Source: JBGRQA01 sp041725895
GTDB taxonomy: Bacteria > Bacteroidota > Bacteroidia > Bacteroidales > Marinifilaceae
Length of the DNA stretch: 64,000 nucleotides
Reading direction: 5' to 3'
Assembly: GCA_041725895.1 (NCBI GenBank)
Contig: JBGRQA010000001.1
Location: forward strand, 62,001 to 126,000
Part shown: one piece after another, positions 51,068 through 60,490 of the stretch
How positions within the stretch are numbered: position 1 is the first letter of the stretch
Layout of the letters: the number at the start of each line of letters is the position of its first letter
Notes under the pieces: model-generated
Databases searched by the model: none
What the model saw: only the letters and a program-made list of their open reading frames with translations
Told to the model about the DNA's origin: nothing
Made by a program: the position numbers and the translations under genes

Positions 51068-54000
51068 ATGGGTGAATCCGTACTAAATGCCTTGATGCAT
51101 CTTTTTGCCATTGTAGCAAATGCGAGCGAAGGTGGGCTGTCAAGACGAGGGAAAGAAATTGTTCAGGGGTTCCTTAACCGATATGTAAATGCTGAACTCC
51201 AGGCCGAATATTTGCGCCTGTTTGAGAATTACATGGAGTTCTACCGTCGCGAAATGGAGTACCAGACAGAAGTGCAGGGAACCAAAATTGAAATCCTATC
51301 CTATACCGAAGCCTCCAAGGTGTGTCGGAAGATTAAAACTGAGCTGATTCAGGAGGAGAGACTCGTTGTTTTGCTTCGTTTGCTGGAGTTTGTATACGAA
51401 GACCAGGTGATTAGCGAGCGGGAATTTGAGTTTATCCATGTTGTGGCGGAAAGTTTCAAGATTCCCCGTCCTGAATTTATCAACCTGCTTGCCTTTGTTT
51501 GGGGAGATACCATGGACGAGTTCGATAAGAGCAAATTCCTTATTATCGACAACAAGGTGACGGAGTGGTCCGAGAACCTGGCCTGGTTTATGAAAAAGGA
51601 GGAGGCCAAAGAGGGCAACGAATACAAGCACATGTATTGCGAGAACCTGTACGGTCGTATAATTGTGATGTTCGTTGAAAGTGTAAATCTCCTGGTGTTT
51701 AAATACGAGGGGGAATTGAATATCTATCTGGAAGGGAAAAAAATTGTTTCCGGAAGATCCTACAATCTCTCACATGGTTCTATAATTAAGGGGCCCAACA
51801 TCCGATCTATCTATTTTAGTGAAATTGCCGGGAAGTTTATGAAAGAGGAAAGCCGGGGCAAGATTGTTTTTTCGGCTCACGATATCGAATTTCATTTCCG
51901 TAATTCCCGTAATGGTATCCAACGTTTCAATATTGTAGAGGAATCGGGGCAGTTGATTGGAATTATGGGGGGAAGTGGAGTTGGAAAGTCAACTCTGCTC
52001 AACGTTCTGAATGGGAATTTGCCATTGAATAACGGAGAGATCAAGATAAATGGCTACAACATTCATAAGAATCGCCTGATGATGGAAGGGCTTATCGGAT
52101 TTGTGCCCCAGGATGATCTTTTGATTGAAGAGCTGACGGTTTTTCAGAACTTGTACTACAATGCCAAGCTTTGCTTCCGGGATTTCAACGAAACCCAGAT
52201 TTTGCGTACGGTTGTAAAGATACTGCAGGATTTGGACCTGTACGAAATTAAGGATCTGAAGGTAGGGGATCCATTAAATAAATTTATTAGTGGAGGACAG
52301 CGAAAGCGTTTGAACATCGGCTTGGAGCTGATGCGTGAGCCCGCCATTCTTTTGGTGGATGAGCCCACATCCGGTCTTTCCTCTACCGACTCCGAAATGG
52401 TGATGGGATTGTTGAAACGGCAAACCCTGAAGGGCAAGCTGGTGATTACCAACATTCATCAACCCTCCTCCGATATTTTCAAACTCTTCGATAAGCTTTG
52501 GATTCTGGATAAAGGAGGATACCCTATCTATACCGGTAATCCAATCGACTCCATTGTTTACTTTAAAACGCAGAACAGCCAGGTAAATGCATCGGAAAGC
52601 GAGTGCCCCAGTTGTGGAAATGTAAATCCGGAACAGGTGCTTCAGATTGTGGAAACCAGGATGATTGATGATCATGGTAAACCCACTCGCGAACGAAGGG
52701 TAAAGCCAGAGGAGTGGTACAAGAAGTACCTGAGTAATATTGAGACCTCTGTTCAGCAGCCCACGGGGGAGAAGCAGCTGCCCAAGAGTGATTTTAAGAT
52801 TCCGGGGATGTTGAAACAATTCTACATCTTCTGGATACGAAATATATTGTCTAAGTTTACCAACCGGCAATACATGTTTATCAATTTACTGGAGGCTCCT
52901 TTGCTGGCTGTTATTCTCGCTTACTTCACCAAATTCTCTACCGATGGAGGTTACGTGTTTGGAGAGAATAAGAACCTTCCGGTTTTCCTTTTTATGGCTG
53001 TGGTAGTGTCAATGTTTCTTGGACTTACAGTGAGTGCAGAGGAGATCATTCGCGACCGGAAAATATTACAGAGGGAATCCTTTCTGAATTTGAGCCGGAC
53101 CAGTTACCTGGTGTCCAAGATTATTTTCCTGTTTATTTTGTCGGCCATTCAGACGTTAACCTTTGTTCTGTTAGGAAATTATATTCTTGAGATCCAGGGT
53201 ATGACTTTAAGCTACTGGTTGGTGCTGTTTACAACCTCCTGCTTTTCCAACATGATTGGATTGAATATTTCATCGGGACTGAATTCGGTAATTACCATTT
53301 ACATTCTTATTCCTTTGATTTTGGTGCCTCAGCTACTGTTGGGGGGAGCCATGATTAAATTCGATGATCTTCATGCAGGAATTACCAATAAGATTTACGT
53401 CCCTATTGTAGGTGATTTTATGACAACCAGATGGGCTTACGAAGCATTGGCGGTAACCCAGTTCAAAGACAATGAATTTGAAAAGTTATTCTATGTCAAC
53501 GAGAAGGGAATCAGTGATGCTGCCTTTAAAACCTCGTTCCTTATTCCTCGCCTGGAATCCATGTTGATTCAGTGTGAGCGAAATATCGAATTCGAAAAGG
53601 AGGAGGAGGAGACCCGGCGGTATTTCACCATTATTCGAAACGAAATTGAAGCTTTGTCGGACGAAGCGAACTTTGAAGGAATTCCGGAATTGAAAGAGTT
53701 GAACATTCATGATTTTAATCTGAATGTCGCGGAACAAACCCGAAACTTTCTGGACCAGGTGGAGTTGTATTACATCGGTTTGAGTAGTGAGTCGGGCTAC
53801 AAAAAGGATTTTGATTACACCCGTTTGGTTGATTCACTGGGAAGAGATGGTGTGTACCAATTCAAGCAGAAATATTACAACAATAGTTTGGCCGATTTGG
53901 TACTGAATCGTACCGAAGTGACCAAGCTTTTGGAATTGGAGGATCAGTTGGTGCAGAAGAAGGATCCTGTTTTTATGTATCCCCAGTGCAACTATGGTCG

Positions 54001-54184
54001 TTCCCATTTCTACTCGCCCGTGAAAAAGATTGGGAATTACTACCTGGATACTTTCTGGTACAATTTATTGGTGATATGGCTGGGGTCGGCCTTGCTATAC
54101 CTGACCCTTTGGTACGATGCTTTACGCAAACTGGTTACCTACTTCGAAAGTATGCGGTTGGTCCGAAAAGAGAAGAAAAAATAG
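51068..54184 (+). CDS. TerB-like/ABCG-type ABC transporter, ATPase-permease fusion
   Basis: The 1038-aa inner-membrane protein has an N-terminal acidic helical domain (about 1-150) resembling TerB/DjlA-type tellurite-resistance domains. A beta-rich domain (about 200-260, GRSYNLSHGSIIKG) follows. An ABC ATPase (about 275-500) has Walker A GGSGVGKSTL, Q-loop VPQDDLL, signature SGGQRKRLNIG and Walker B LLVDEPTSGLS. The C-terminal ABC2-type permease (about 590-1035) has six helices and a large extracytoplasmic helical insert. Half-size ABCG transporters export lipids or hydrophobic compounds, and the substrate is unknown here. A four-Cys-like segment (SECPSCGNVNPE, about 520) adds to the oddity. 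Confidence 0.9.
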   Translation: MGESVLNALMHLFAIVANASEGGLSRRGKEIVQGFLNRYVNAELQAEYLRLFENYMEFYRREMEYQTEVQGTKIEILSYTEASKVCRKIKTELIQEERLVVLLRLLEFVYEDQVISEREFEFIHVVAESFKIPRPEFINLLAFVWGDTMDEFDKSKFLIIDNKVTEWSENLAWFMKKEEAKEGNEYKHMYCENLYGRIIVMFVESVNLLVFKYEGELNIYLEGKKIVSGRSYNLSHGSIIKGPNIRSIYFSEIAGKFMKEESRGKIVFSAHDIEFHFRNSRNGIQRFNIVEESGQLIGIMGGSGVGKSTLLNVLNGNLPLNNGEIKINGYNIHKNRLMMEGLIGFVPQDDLLIEELTVFQNLYYNAKLCFRDFNETQILRTVVKILQDLDLYEIKDLKVGDPLNKFISGGQRKRLNIGLELMREPAILLVDEPTSGLSSTDSEMVMGLLKRQTLKGKLVITNIHQPSSDIFKLFDKLWILDKGGYPIYTGNPIDSIVYFKTQNSQVNASESECPSCGNVNPEQVLQIVETRMIDDHGKPTRERRVKPEEWYKKYLSNIETSVQQPTGEKQLPKSDFKIPGMLKQFYIFWIRNILSKFTNRQYMFINLLEAPLLAVILAYFTKFSTDGGYVFGENKNLPVFLFMAVVVSMFLGLTVSAEEIIRDRKILQRESFLNLSRTSYLVSKIIFLFILSAIQTLTFVLLGNYILEIQGMTLSYWLVLFTTSCFSNMIGLNISSGLNSVITIYILIPLILVPQLLLGGAMIKFDDLHAGITNKIYVPIVGDFMTTRWAYEALAVTQFKDNEFEKLFYVNEKGISDAAFKTSFLIPRLESMLIQCERNIEFEKEEEETRRYFTIIRNEIEALSDEANFEGIPELKELNIHDFNLNVAEQTRNFLDQVELYYIGLSSESGYKKDFDYTRLVDSLGRDGVYQFKQKYYNNSLADLVLNRTEVTKLLELEDQLVQKKDPVFMYPQCNYGRSHFYSPVKKIGNYYLDTFWYNLLVIWLGSALLYLTLWYDALRKLVTYFESMRLVRKEKKK

Positions 54185-54193
54185 ACTACCATG

Positions 54194-54234
54194 AGCAGGC
54201 AATCCAATCGCAACCGGGTTGCCTGCTATTTTTC
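54194..54234 (+). terminator. Terminator of the ABCG-type transporter gene
   Basis: The stem AGCAGGCAA / TTGCCTGCT with a 16-nt loop is followed by ATTTTT. Confidence 0.8.
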
Positions 54235-54305
54235 CAGCAATTGCTCCGAATCCAAACTAGTAGTCAGGTGTAAATTCTCTTAACAGAGAGTTGAGGTGCC
54301 TAAAA

Positions 54306-54493
54306 TTAGGCTCTGTACATCAATCGATGCATGGATAACGGAATTCGTTTTACTTCTTTGTTTATTGGTATAGAAAGACCGGTAAAAATTGTGGTTCTTC
54401 CTAATGAGAAATGATAGCCTATTCTGAAGTTTGGGGCAGGTTTCGTTCTAGGTGTTAAAGAGAGGATAGGCCAGGATATTTTCTGGCCGTAAT
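54306..54493 (-). pseudogene. Possible C-terminal coding remnant
   Basis: An open minus-strand frame of about 60 codons overlaps the end of the EamA gene and has no suitable start codon. It reads protein-like, with an alternating beta-strand pattern (NFRIGYHFSLGRTTIFTG, then LSIPINKEVKRIP) ending LMYRA. This would suit the tail of an outer-membrane or beta-rich protein whose 5' part is gone. It could also be chance. The rest of this 312-bp gap holds only the ABC transporter terminator. Confidence 0.3.
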
Positions 54494-54496
54494 CTC

Positions 54497-55435
54497 TTAC
54501 TTCTGAATTTTTACAGCGGGCTCTAAAGCGGATTTTGCTTCCGCTTTTCGGTTGAAATAGTTCAAGAGGAGCAGGCTACAAGCAATTACTACCATTCCGG
54601 TAATTGATAAGGCATCCGGATGTTCATCGGGAAGGATGCTCCAGCTAAGAAAAGCTCCAAAAATCGGAATGATAAATTTCCAGGTATTCAAATTGGAAAC
54701 CTTTACCCCTTCGCGTCCCAATAATCCAAACCAAACCGTTATAGAAGTAGCTGATACAATTGCCAACCATCCCAATGCATAGTAGTATTCGGCAGGATGA
54801 ATCTCCCAGCTGGGATGTTCAATCGGAATTGAAACCAGCATTAGGGCGAAACCTCCAATTATCATGGTAAGTGAGGCCAAAACGCGTGGAGGAATGTGCT
54901 TGGCATCACGGGCTACAATTACATTTCCGGTACTTCCCACAATATTGTTCAAAACCAGGATGCCAACTCCCAAAGGAATGGTTGTGGTAAAGATAAAATC
55001 GGAACGACCAAGGCTGATAATACAGACACCCGCCATTCCCATTAGAATTGCGAATATTTTTTCCCAGCTCATTTTATCGTTGCTCATCATGATATGAGCC
55101 ATAATAGCTGCAAACAATGGCTGTGCCCCAATCAGCATAGCTCCAAGTGCACCGGGCAAATAGCTGACTCCTGTGTAAAACAAGCCGTAAAGCAGGGTAG
55201 TCTGCATCAAGCCCAGGCTAACGATGAGTTTCCAGTGTTGTAATGATTCTTTCATCTTGCTTTTTAGCGATGGAATAAAGGGCAGAATCAGGAATCCGGA
55301 AATGAAAAAGCGTAGGCCTGCAAATTGCAAGGGGGTGGTATATTTCAAGCCGATTTTAATGGCAGCAAATGGAGTTGACCATAGCAAACAGGCTAAAATG
55401 GCTAAAAATGTTGTTGAAAAGAGAAATTTCTTCAT
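54497..55435 (-). CDS. EamA/DMT-family transporter
   Basis: The 312-aa inner-membrane protein has ten hydrophobic segments in two EamA repeats. Repeat 1 contains AGLRFFISGFLILPF and repeat 2 GREGVKVSNLNTWKFIIPIFGAFLSW. The family exports amino acids or other small metabolites, and the substrate is not predictable. The start context and length are normal. No terminator was seen directly downstream. Confidence 0.92.
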   Translation of the reverse strand: MKKFLFSTTFLAILACLLWSTPFAAIKIGLKYTTPLQFAGLRFFISGFLILPFIPSLKSKMKESLQHWKLIVSLGLMQTTLLYGLFYTGVSYLPGALGAMLIGAQPLFAAIMAHIMMSNDKMSWEKIFAILMGMAGVCIISLGRSDFIFTTTIPLGVGILVLNNIVGSTGNVIVARDAKHIPPRVLASLTMIIGGFALMLVSIPIEHPSWEIHPAEYYYALGWLAIVSATSITVWFGLLGREGVKVSNLNTWKFIIPIFGAFLSWSILPDEHPDALSITGMVVIACSLLLLNYFNRKAEAKSALEPAVKIQK

Positions 55436-55636
55436 GGTTTGGTTTTTCTAAATTGAGTGCAAACTTACAGGAAAAGAATGAATAATACCATTTTCTGATT
55501 TTAATGTGTGGGAATGCAGTCTAATGCCACTTCCCACCTGGATGGGGAAAAGTAAATTGCCATTTTCCAGAATTCCTCTTTTGAGATAAGAGCCCAGGTG
55601 TTTTGAACGAAATATATGGTAGAGCTAGGAATGGTC

Positions 55637-55878
55637 GTTTCGAATTTTACTACTTCGGAGAAAAGTAGTCCAAAACAAGCTTGAAATTTGTCACTCAGGA
55701 GAAAAGTAGTCCAAATCAGGCTTGAAATTTATTACTTTGGAGAAAAGTAACCCAAATCAAGCTTGAAATTTGTCACTTCGGAGAAAAGTAGTCCAAATCA
55801 AGTTTGAAATTCGTCACTCAGAAGAAAAGTAGTTCAAAACAAACTCGAAATTCGTCACTTTGGAAAAAAGCTTCAAGA
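55637..55878. repeat. 41-bp tandem repeat array (about 5.5 units)
   Basis: Units recur exactly every 41 bp (GGAG core at 55657, 55698, 55739, 55780; GAAG at 55821; GGAA at 55862). A typical unit runs TCACTTCGGAGAAAAGTAGT then CCAAATCAAGCTTGAAATTTG, with 10-20% divergence between units. There are no unique spacers, so it is not a CRISPR. 41 is not a multiple of 3 and all frames contain stops. It occupies the gap between EamA and the DUF6261-like gene. The rest of the 645-bp gap has nothing recognisable. Confidence 0.9.
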
Positions 55879-56080
55879 TGCCGATTGTCCAAATCTGCAC
55901 TGAGAAAAAATTTTATCGGGCTGAAGAGGAGGGAATGCAGGAGAGGTGGGGGTTGTGTTAATCTTGAATGAATTTTTGGGTGTACAGGTTTGAAATTTAG
56001 GTGTATAATGTTTTTTGTAATACAGGAAAATTCGTAATTTGAATAGTGTTAACAAACTACAAACTAAAATTTCAGGCACC

Positions 56081-56809
56081 ATGAACAAGCAAATCCTTAC
56101 CTATTGCGATGCCCGGGAAGTAAACAATGTGGCAACGAATATATTGTTTGAGATTCAGAAAAAGGATTGGGCTACCGACCATGCCATACAGGGAATTTTG
56201 CCCCGTTTGGAACAGGAGAATCAGCAACTGACTGCTGTTATTGGAGAGTTGCGAACGGGTAAATATACCCAGGCTTTACAGGAAGCAGATGCAGCTTTTG
56301 ATAAGGACTTTACCTGCCTTAAGCAATTTGTAAAAGCAAATCGGTTTGTTCAGGACAAAGCTATTGTAGATGCAGCCGATTTGGTCTGGGATGTTATCGA
56401 AGCTCATGATTTAAACCTTCATCATAAGGGATACGAAAAGCAGCTTTCGTTAATCAACTCTTTGTTAAAAGATTTTAGTGAGGAGATGATTCATCAGGCA
56501 ATTCAGAAACTTTATGGGGTGCCTGAAAATATGGTTCGGTTGACGGATTCCACCTCCAGATTTCAGAATCTGTTTCGTAAGAGTATCGAAGAGGGTGCCG
56601 CCCACGATGATAGCATAGCACCTACGGCTCAAAAAAAGGTGGTGCGTGATATCCTAAACAGGGAATTGTTACCCTACCTGCATGCTATGGCTGCAGTTCT
56701 TCCCGAGGATTATGCCGAGCTTACCAAGGTGGTGAGCGCCTTTGTGGAAAGCGTTAACTCCAAGGCTCGTGCCCGAAAAAAGCGACGGGAAACTGTTGTT
56801 GAATCCTAA
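56081..56809 (+). CDS. DUF6261-like helical protein
   Basis: The 242-aa protein starts at the ATG at 56081 (MNKQILTYCDAREVNNVATN); an earlier in-frame ATG adds an unlikely leader. It is soluble, highly helical and amphipathic, and ends in a basic tail (KARARKKRRETVVE). The pattern matches a Bacteroidota-specific uncharacterised family I know as DUF6261. Function is unknown. It lies immediately after the 41-bp repeat array. Such genes are often found next to repeats, so the two may be connected, but that is an inference. Confidence 0.75.
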   Translation: MNKQILTYCDAREVNNVATNILFEIQKKDWATDHAIQGILPRLEQENQQLTAVIGELRTGKYTQALQEADAAFDKDFTCLKQFVKANRFVQDKAIVDAADLVWDVIEAHDLNLHHKGYEKQLSLINSLLKDFSEEMIHQAIQKLYGVPENMVRLTDSTSRFQNLFRKSIEEGAAHDDSIAPTAQKKVVRDILNRELLPYLHAMAAVLPEDYAELTKVVSAFVESVNSKARARKKRRETVVES

Positions 56810-56949
56810 TTGAATATTTGAATATGGCCAAAGAGGATAGGCAGTTGGAAGTTTGTTGAGGAGATGAACTTCCAAGTAATTTTAAAGAGATGGAGATGGG
56901 AGGAGTAGAAAGTAATTGCTCTTAATTTCTATTTCAGCGGATGGAATTA

Positions 56950-56992
56950 AAAAAAAATAAACCCCGTCTGGTTTTGAAAACCTGACGGGGTT
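56950..56992 (-). terminator. Terminator of S9 peptidase 2
   Basis: AACCCCGTC / GACGGGGTT extended by inner pairing (GGTTTTGAAAACC) forms a long stem, followed on the minus strand by TATTTTTTTT. Confidence 0.85.
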
Positions 56993-57039
56993 GCTGTATC
57001 TCTTTTTTCCGGGCTATTCCCCGGGACTGAGCTTTTGTT

Positions 57040-59145
57040 CTACTTTTTTTCTTCCTTCAGCCACTTGTCCAACCAGTTGAAGAAGGTTCTTTGCCATAGA
57101 ATACCGTTTTGTACACCAAGTACCCAGTGGTTTTCTTCAGGCAAATGCAACAGTTGAGCAGGGATGCCTCTCAAACGGGCCGCATTGAAGGCCTGGAATC
57201 CCTGGCTCTCCACAATACGATAGTCTTTTCCACCGTGTACTACAAGAATTGGAGTATCCCAGTTCTGTACGAATTTGTGAGGAGAGTTGGCATAGCTGCG
57301 TTGAGCAATTTTGTTCTTCTTGTCCCAGAATGGGCCACCCAAATCCCAGTTTACGAACCACATCTCTTCGGTTTCCAGGTACTGGGCTTCCAGGTTGAAC
57401 ATTCCGTCGTGTGCGATGAATGCTTTGAAGCGTTTGTTGTGGTGGCCGGCCAGCCAGAAAGTTGAGAAGCCACCGTAGGATGCACCTACGCAACCCAATC
57501 GGTTTTCATCCACAAAAGGTTCTTTCTTCACTGCATCAATTGCGCTCAGGTAGTCCTTCATGTTTTGTCCGCCGTAATCACCGGAGATCTGCTCCAGCCA
57601 CTCCTGACCAAATCCGGGAAGACCGCGACGGTTGGGCGCTACAATAATATAATCGTTGGCTGCCATCATCTGGAAATTCCAGCGGTAGCTCCAGAATTGA
57701 GAAACAGTTCCCTGAGGACCTCCTTGGCAATACAATAGGGCAGGGTATTTCTTGTTTGGATCGAAATGAGGAGGATAGATCACCCATACAGCCATCTGCT
57801 TGTTGTCGGTGGTTTTCACCCAGCGCTTTTCAACTTTCCCCATGGTCAACTGATCAAGGGTGTTCTTGTTGATGAAGGACAATTCTTTTGCTTCGCCGGT
57901 TTTTTCGTTTACCTTATAGATTTCGGAAGGTTTTGACATGGAAACCCGGGTTGCAATCAGATCGTTTCCTGCAATGTGTACCGAGCGGTAGTTGTGTACC
58001 CCATCGGTTAGCTTGTTGATTTTTCCATCCGCAAGGTTCAGCTTGTAAATTTCGTCGGTAGCGTGCCAGTCGGAAATAAAGTAGATGCTTTTTCCATCTT
58101 TGGTCCACTGCAAGTGTCCTACGTTCTGGTCAAAATCTTTGGTGTAGTAGGTCTTTTCTCCGGATTTCAGATCCATTACGAACAAGCGGTTCTTGTCTGC
58201 TTCGTAACCATCACGTTCCATACTTTCCCAGGCCATTTTGTTGCCGTCAGGCGAGAATGAAGGATTCATATCGTATCCCATCATTCCCTTGGTCATGTTG
58301 GTTGTTTTTCCGGTTTCAACATTGTAAAAGAAAATGTCCGAGTTGGTCGATTTAGCATACTCCACACCGGTTTTTTTGCGGGAGCAGTAGGCCAGAGTTT
58401 TGGAATCAGGTGTCCAGACTGCCTGCTCGGTTCCACCAAAAGGTTTTACAGGAGCTGACCATCTTTCACCGGGCATAATGTCTTTTCCTTTGGTGATTTT
58501 AGCACCTTTTTTGTAATCTGCAATAAAAATATGAGTGTAGGTATCTACCCAGTTGTCCCAGTGGCGGTAGTTCATGTCGTTGATTACCCTTGCATTGGCT
58601 TTGGGAAGATCCGGGTGAAGATCCACGACTGATTTCTCCAGTTGTACCTCTTTCAGGTAGTAGATTCTACTCATGTCGGGTGCATATTGGAATCCGCCGA
58701 TTCCTCCTTCGATATCGGAAATCTGAACTGGATTGCTACCGTCAGGATTCATTTCCCACATCTGCATGCTTCCGCTTTCCGAGCTTAGGAAGGCAATTTT
58801 TTTGCCATCGGGACGCCAGATTTCGTTGTATTCGTTTTTGTTGGTGTTGGTTAATTGGGTTGGCGCACCACCTTCCACAGGTAGTGTATATAAATCGCGG
58901 TACGAACGGTTCTCTTCCTTGTTAAAGTAGCTAACCCCATAAAGCATCTGCTTTTGGTCGGGTGAGATTTGAACGTCTCCTGCTCTACCAAAAGACCAAA
59001 GAACTTCGGGAGTCATCCGGTCGGAATTTAATTTGGTTTCAGGTGTTTTGTAGGATTGGTCGGCTTCCTTGGTCGAGGATTGTGGTTGGCATGCCATCAA
59101 TCCGCCGGTAAGGGCCAGTCCTAAGACGAAATGTCTTTTTTTCAT
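57040..59145 (-). CDS. S9-family prolyl oligopeptidase-type peptidase 2 (lipoprotein)
   Basis: The 701-aa paralog of the peptidase at 47.5-49.6 kb is anchored by a lipoprotein signal (TGGLMACQ, Cys 19). The propeller spans about 45-435. The hydrolase domain has Ser in GASYGGFS (about 557), Asp in HGGKDYRIV and His in ENHWVLG. Long stretches are nearly identical to the paralog (for example VIYPPHFDPNKKYPAL and YRWNFQMMAANDYI). It likely trims peptides at the outer membrane or in the periplasm. Confidence 0.94.
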   Translation of the reverse strand: MKKRHFVLGLALTGGLMACQPQSSTKEADQSYKTPETKLNSDRMTPEVLWSFGRAGDVQISPDQKQMLYGVSYFNKEENRSYRDLYTLPVEGGAPTQLTNTNKNEYNEIWRPDGKKIAFLSSESGSMQMWEMNPDGSNPVQISDIEGGIGGFQYAPDMSRIYYLKEVQLEKSVVDLHPDLPKANARVINDMNYRHWDNWVDTYTHIFIADYKKGAKITKGKDIMPGERWSAPVKPFGGTEQAVWTPDSKTLAYCSRKKTGVEYAKSTNSDIFFYNVETGKTTNMTKGMMGYDMNPSFSPDGNKMAWESMERDGYEADKNRLFVMDLKSGEKTYYTKDFDQNVGHLQWTKDGKSIYFISDWHATDEIYKLNLADGKINKLTDGVHNYRSVHIAGNDLIATRVSMSKPSEIYKVNEKTGEAKELSFINKNTLDQLTMGKVEKRWVKTTDNKQMAVWVIYPPHFDPNKKYPALLYCQGGPQGTVSQFWSYRWNFQMMAANDYIIVAPNRRGLPGFGQEWLEQISGDYGGQNMKDYLSAIDAVKKEPFVDENRLGCVGASYGGFSTFWLAGHHNKRFKAFIAHDGMFNLEAQYLETEEMWFVNWDLGGPFWDKKNKIAQRSYANSPHKFVQNWDTPILVVHGGKDYRIVESQGFQAFNAARLRGIPAQLLHLPEENHWVLGVQNGILWQRTFFNWLDKWLKEEKK

Positions 59146-59389
59146 GATGTTAAGTGTTTGTTGTCTTTTATTTTATCAAAATTAATGCGCTGCTGTAGCA
59201 ACGATAAATCATTTACGAACCAGTGTGTTTCGGTAGCAAAAGGGAAATCTTGTTTTTTCCTTTTTTAACATCCTAAAAATAGAAGTTTTCATAACAAGCA
59301 GCAAAACTTTCCTTGCAATTTGATGCGAGGTGTTTATGCTTTGAAAACATAGAATTGAGGATTGGCTTTTCATGTCTGCAGTTTAGTTC

Positions 59390-59424
59390 AAAAAAAAACA
59401 GCATCGAAATTTTCGATGCTGTTT
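59390..59424 (-). terminator. Terminator of recA
   Basis: The perfect 13-bp stem AACAGCATCGAAA / TTTCGATGCTGTT is followed on the minus strand by a T8 run. Confidence 0.9.
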
Positions 59425-59448
59425 TGGTATATGGATTGAATGGTAAAC

Positions 59449-60465
59449 TTATTCTGCTGCGTTGATGGCATCAACGATCTTGTTTTCCAATTCTTCGGCC
59501 AATTCAGGATTGTCATAAATCAGATTTTTCACTGCTTCACGTCCTTGTCCCAGCTTGGTTTCACCGTAGGAGAACCAGGAACCGCTCTTTTTGATGATTT
59601 CGTAATTCACACCCAGGTCGATGATTTCCCCAACTTTAGAGATTCCTTCCCCGTACATGATGTCGAATTCAGCTTTACGGAACGGAGGTGCTACTTTGTT
59701 TTTCACAACTTTCACACGGGTGTTGTTACCAATTACGTTTTCACCATCCTTAATTTGTCCAACACGACGAATGTCCAAACGAACAGAAGCGTAGAATTTC
59801 AAAGCGTTACCACCAGTAGTGGTTTCAGGGTTACCGAACATTACACCGATCTTCTCACGCAACTGGTTGATGAAGATACAAGTGGTGTTGGTTTTGTTGA
59901 TGTTGGCAGTAAGCTTACGCAAAGCCTGAGACATCAAACGGGCTTGCAATCCCATTTTTGAATCCCCCATTTCACCTTCAATTTCAGCTTTTGGAGTCAA
60001 GGCAGCCACCGAGTCGATTACTACAATATCCAAAGCAGAGGAACGGATCAGCTGATCAGCAATTTCCAAAGCCTGCTCACCGTTATCTGGTTGAGAAATC
60101 AGCAGGTTTTCGGTGTCAACGCCCAATTTTTCAGCATAAAAGCGGTCGAATGCATGCTCCGCATCGATGATGGCAGCAATACCACCTGCTTTTTGTACTT
60201 CGGCGATGGCATGAATGGCCAGGGTTGTTTTACCCGAAGATTCAGGACCGTAAATTTCGATGATACGTCCTTTGGGGAAACCACCTACGCCCAAGGCAAT
60301 ATCCAAAGATAGAGAACCGGTAGAGGTAGCAGGAACATCTTCCACTGCACTGTCTCCCATTTTCATAATGGCTCCCTTACCATAGGTTTTGTCAATTTTA
60401 TCCATGGTCAGCTGAAGAGCTTTCAGCTTCTCTTTATTTACCGTAGCAGTATCTTTTTCGCTCAT
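59449..60465 (-). CDS. recA: Recombinase RecA
   Basis: The 338-aa protein is complete and canonical. It has Walker A GPESSGKTT at about 66-74, DAEHAFD, loop L2 region FINQLREKIGVMFGNPETTTGG (about 200-221), and a short acidic C-terminus. It promotes strand exchange and SOS repressor cleavage. It is the second gene of an operon with bcp (25-bp gap). No LexA box was recognised, and SOS regulation cannot be judged. Confidence 0.98.
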   Translation of the reverse strand: MSEKDTATVNKEKLKALQLTMDKIDKTYGKGAIMKMGDSAVEDVPATSTGSLSLDIALGVGGFPKGRIIEIYGPESSGKTTLAIHAIAEVQKAGGIAAIIDAEHAFDRFYAEKLGVDTENLLISQPDNGEQALEIADQLIRSSALDIVVIDSVAALTPKAEIEGEMGDSKMGLQARLMSQALRKLTANINKTNTTCIFINQLREKIGVMFGNPETTTGGNALKFYASVRLDIRRVGQIKDGENVIGNNTRVKVVKNKVAPPFRKAEFDIMYGEGISKVGEIIDLGVNYEIIKKSGSWFSYGETKLGQGREAVKNLIYDNPELAEELENKIVDAINAAE

Positions 60466-60490
60466 GATATATAAGAAATTAAACAGTTAA

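Noticed and set aside
55637..55878. Regular 41-bp repeats considered as a CRISPR array
   Set aside because: Repeats are contiguous with no unique spacers, units are diverged, and no cas gene is present.
59440..59961. 173-codon plus-strand frame inside recA
   Set aside because: Antisense to a canonical RecA; no independent support.
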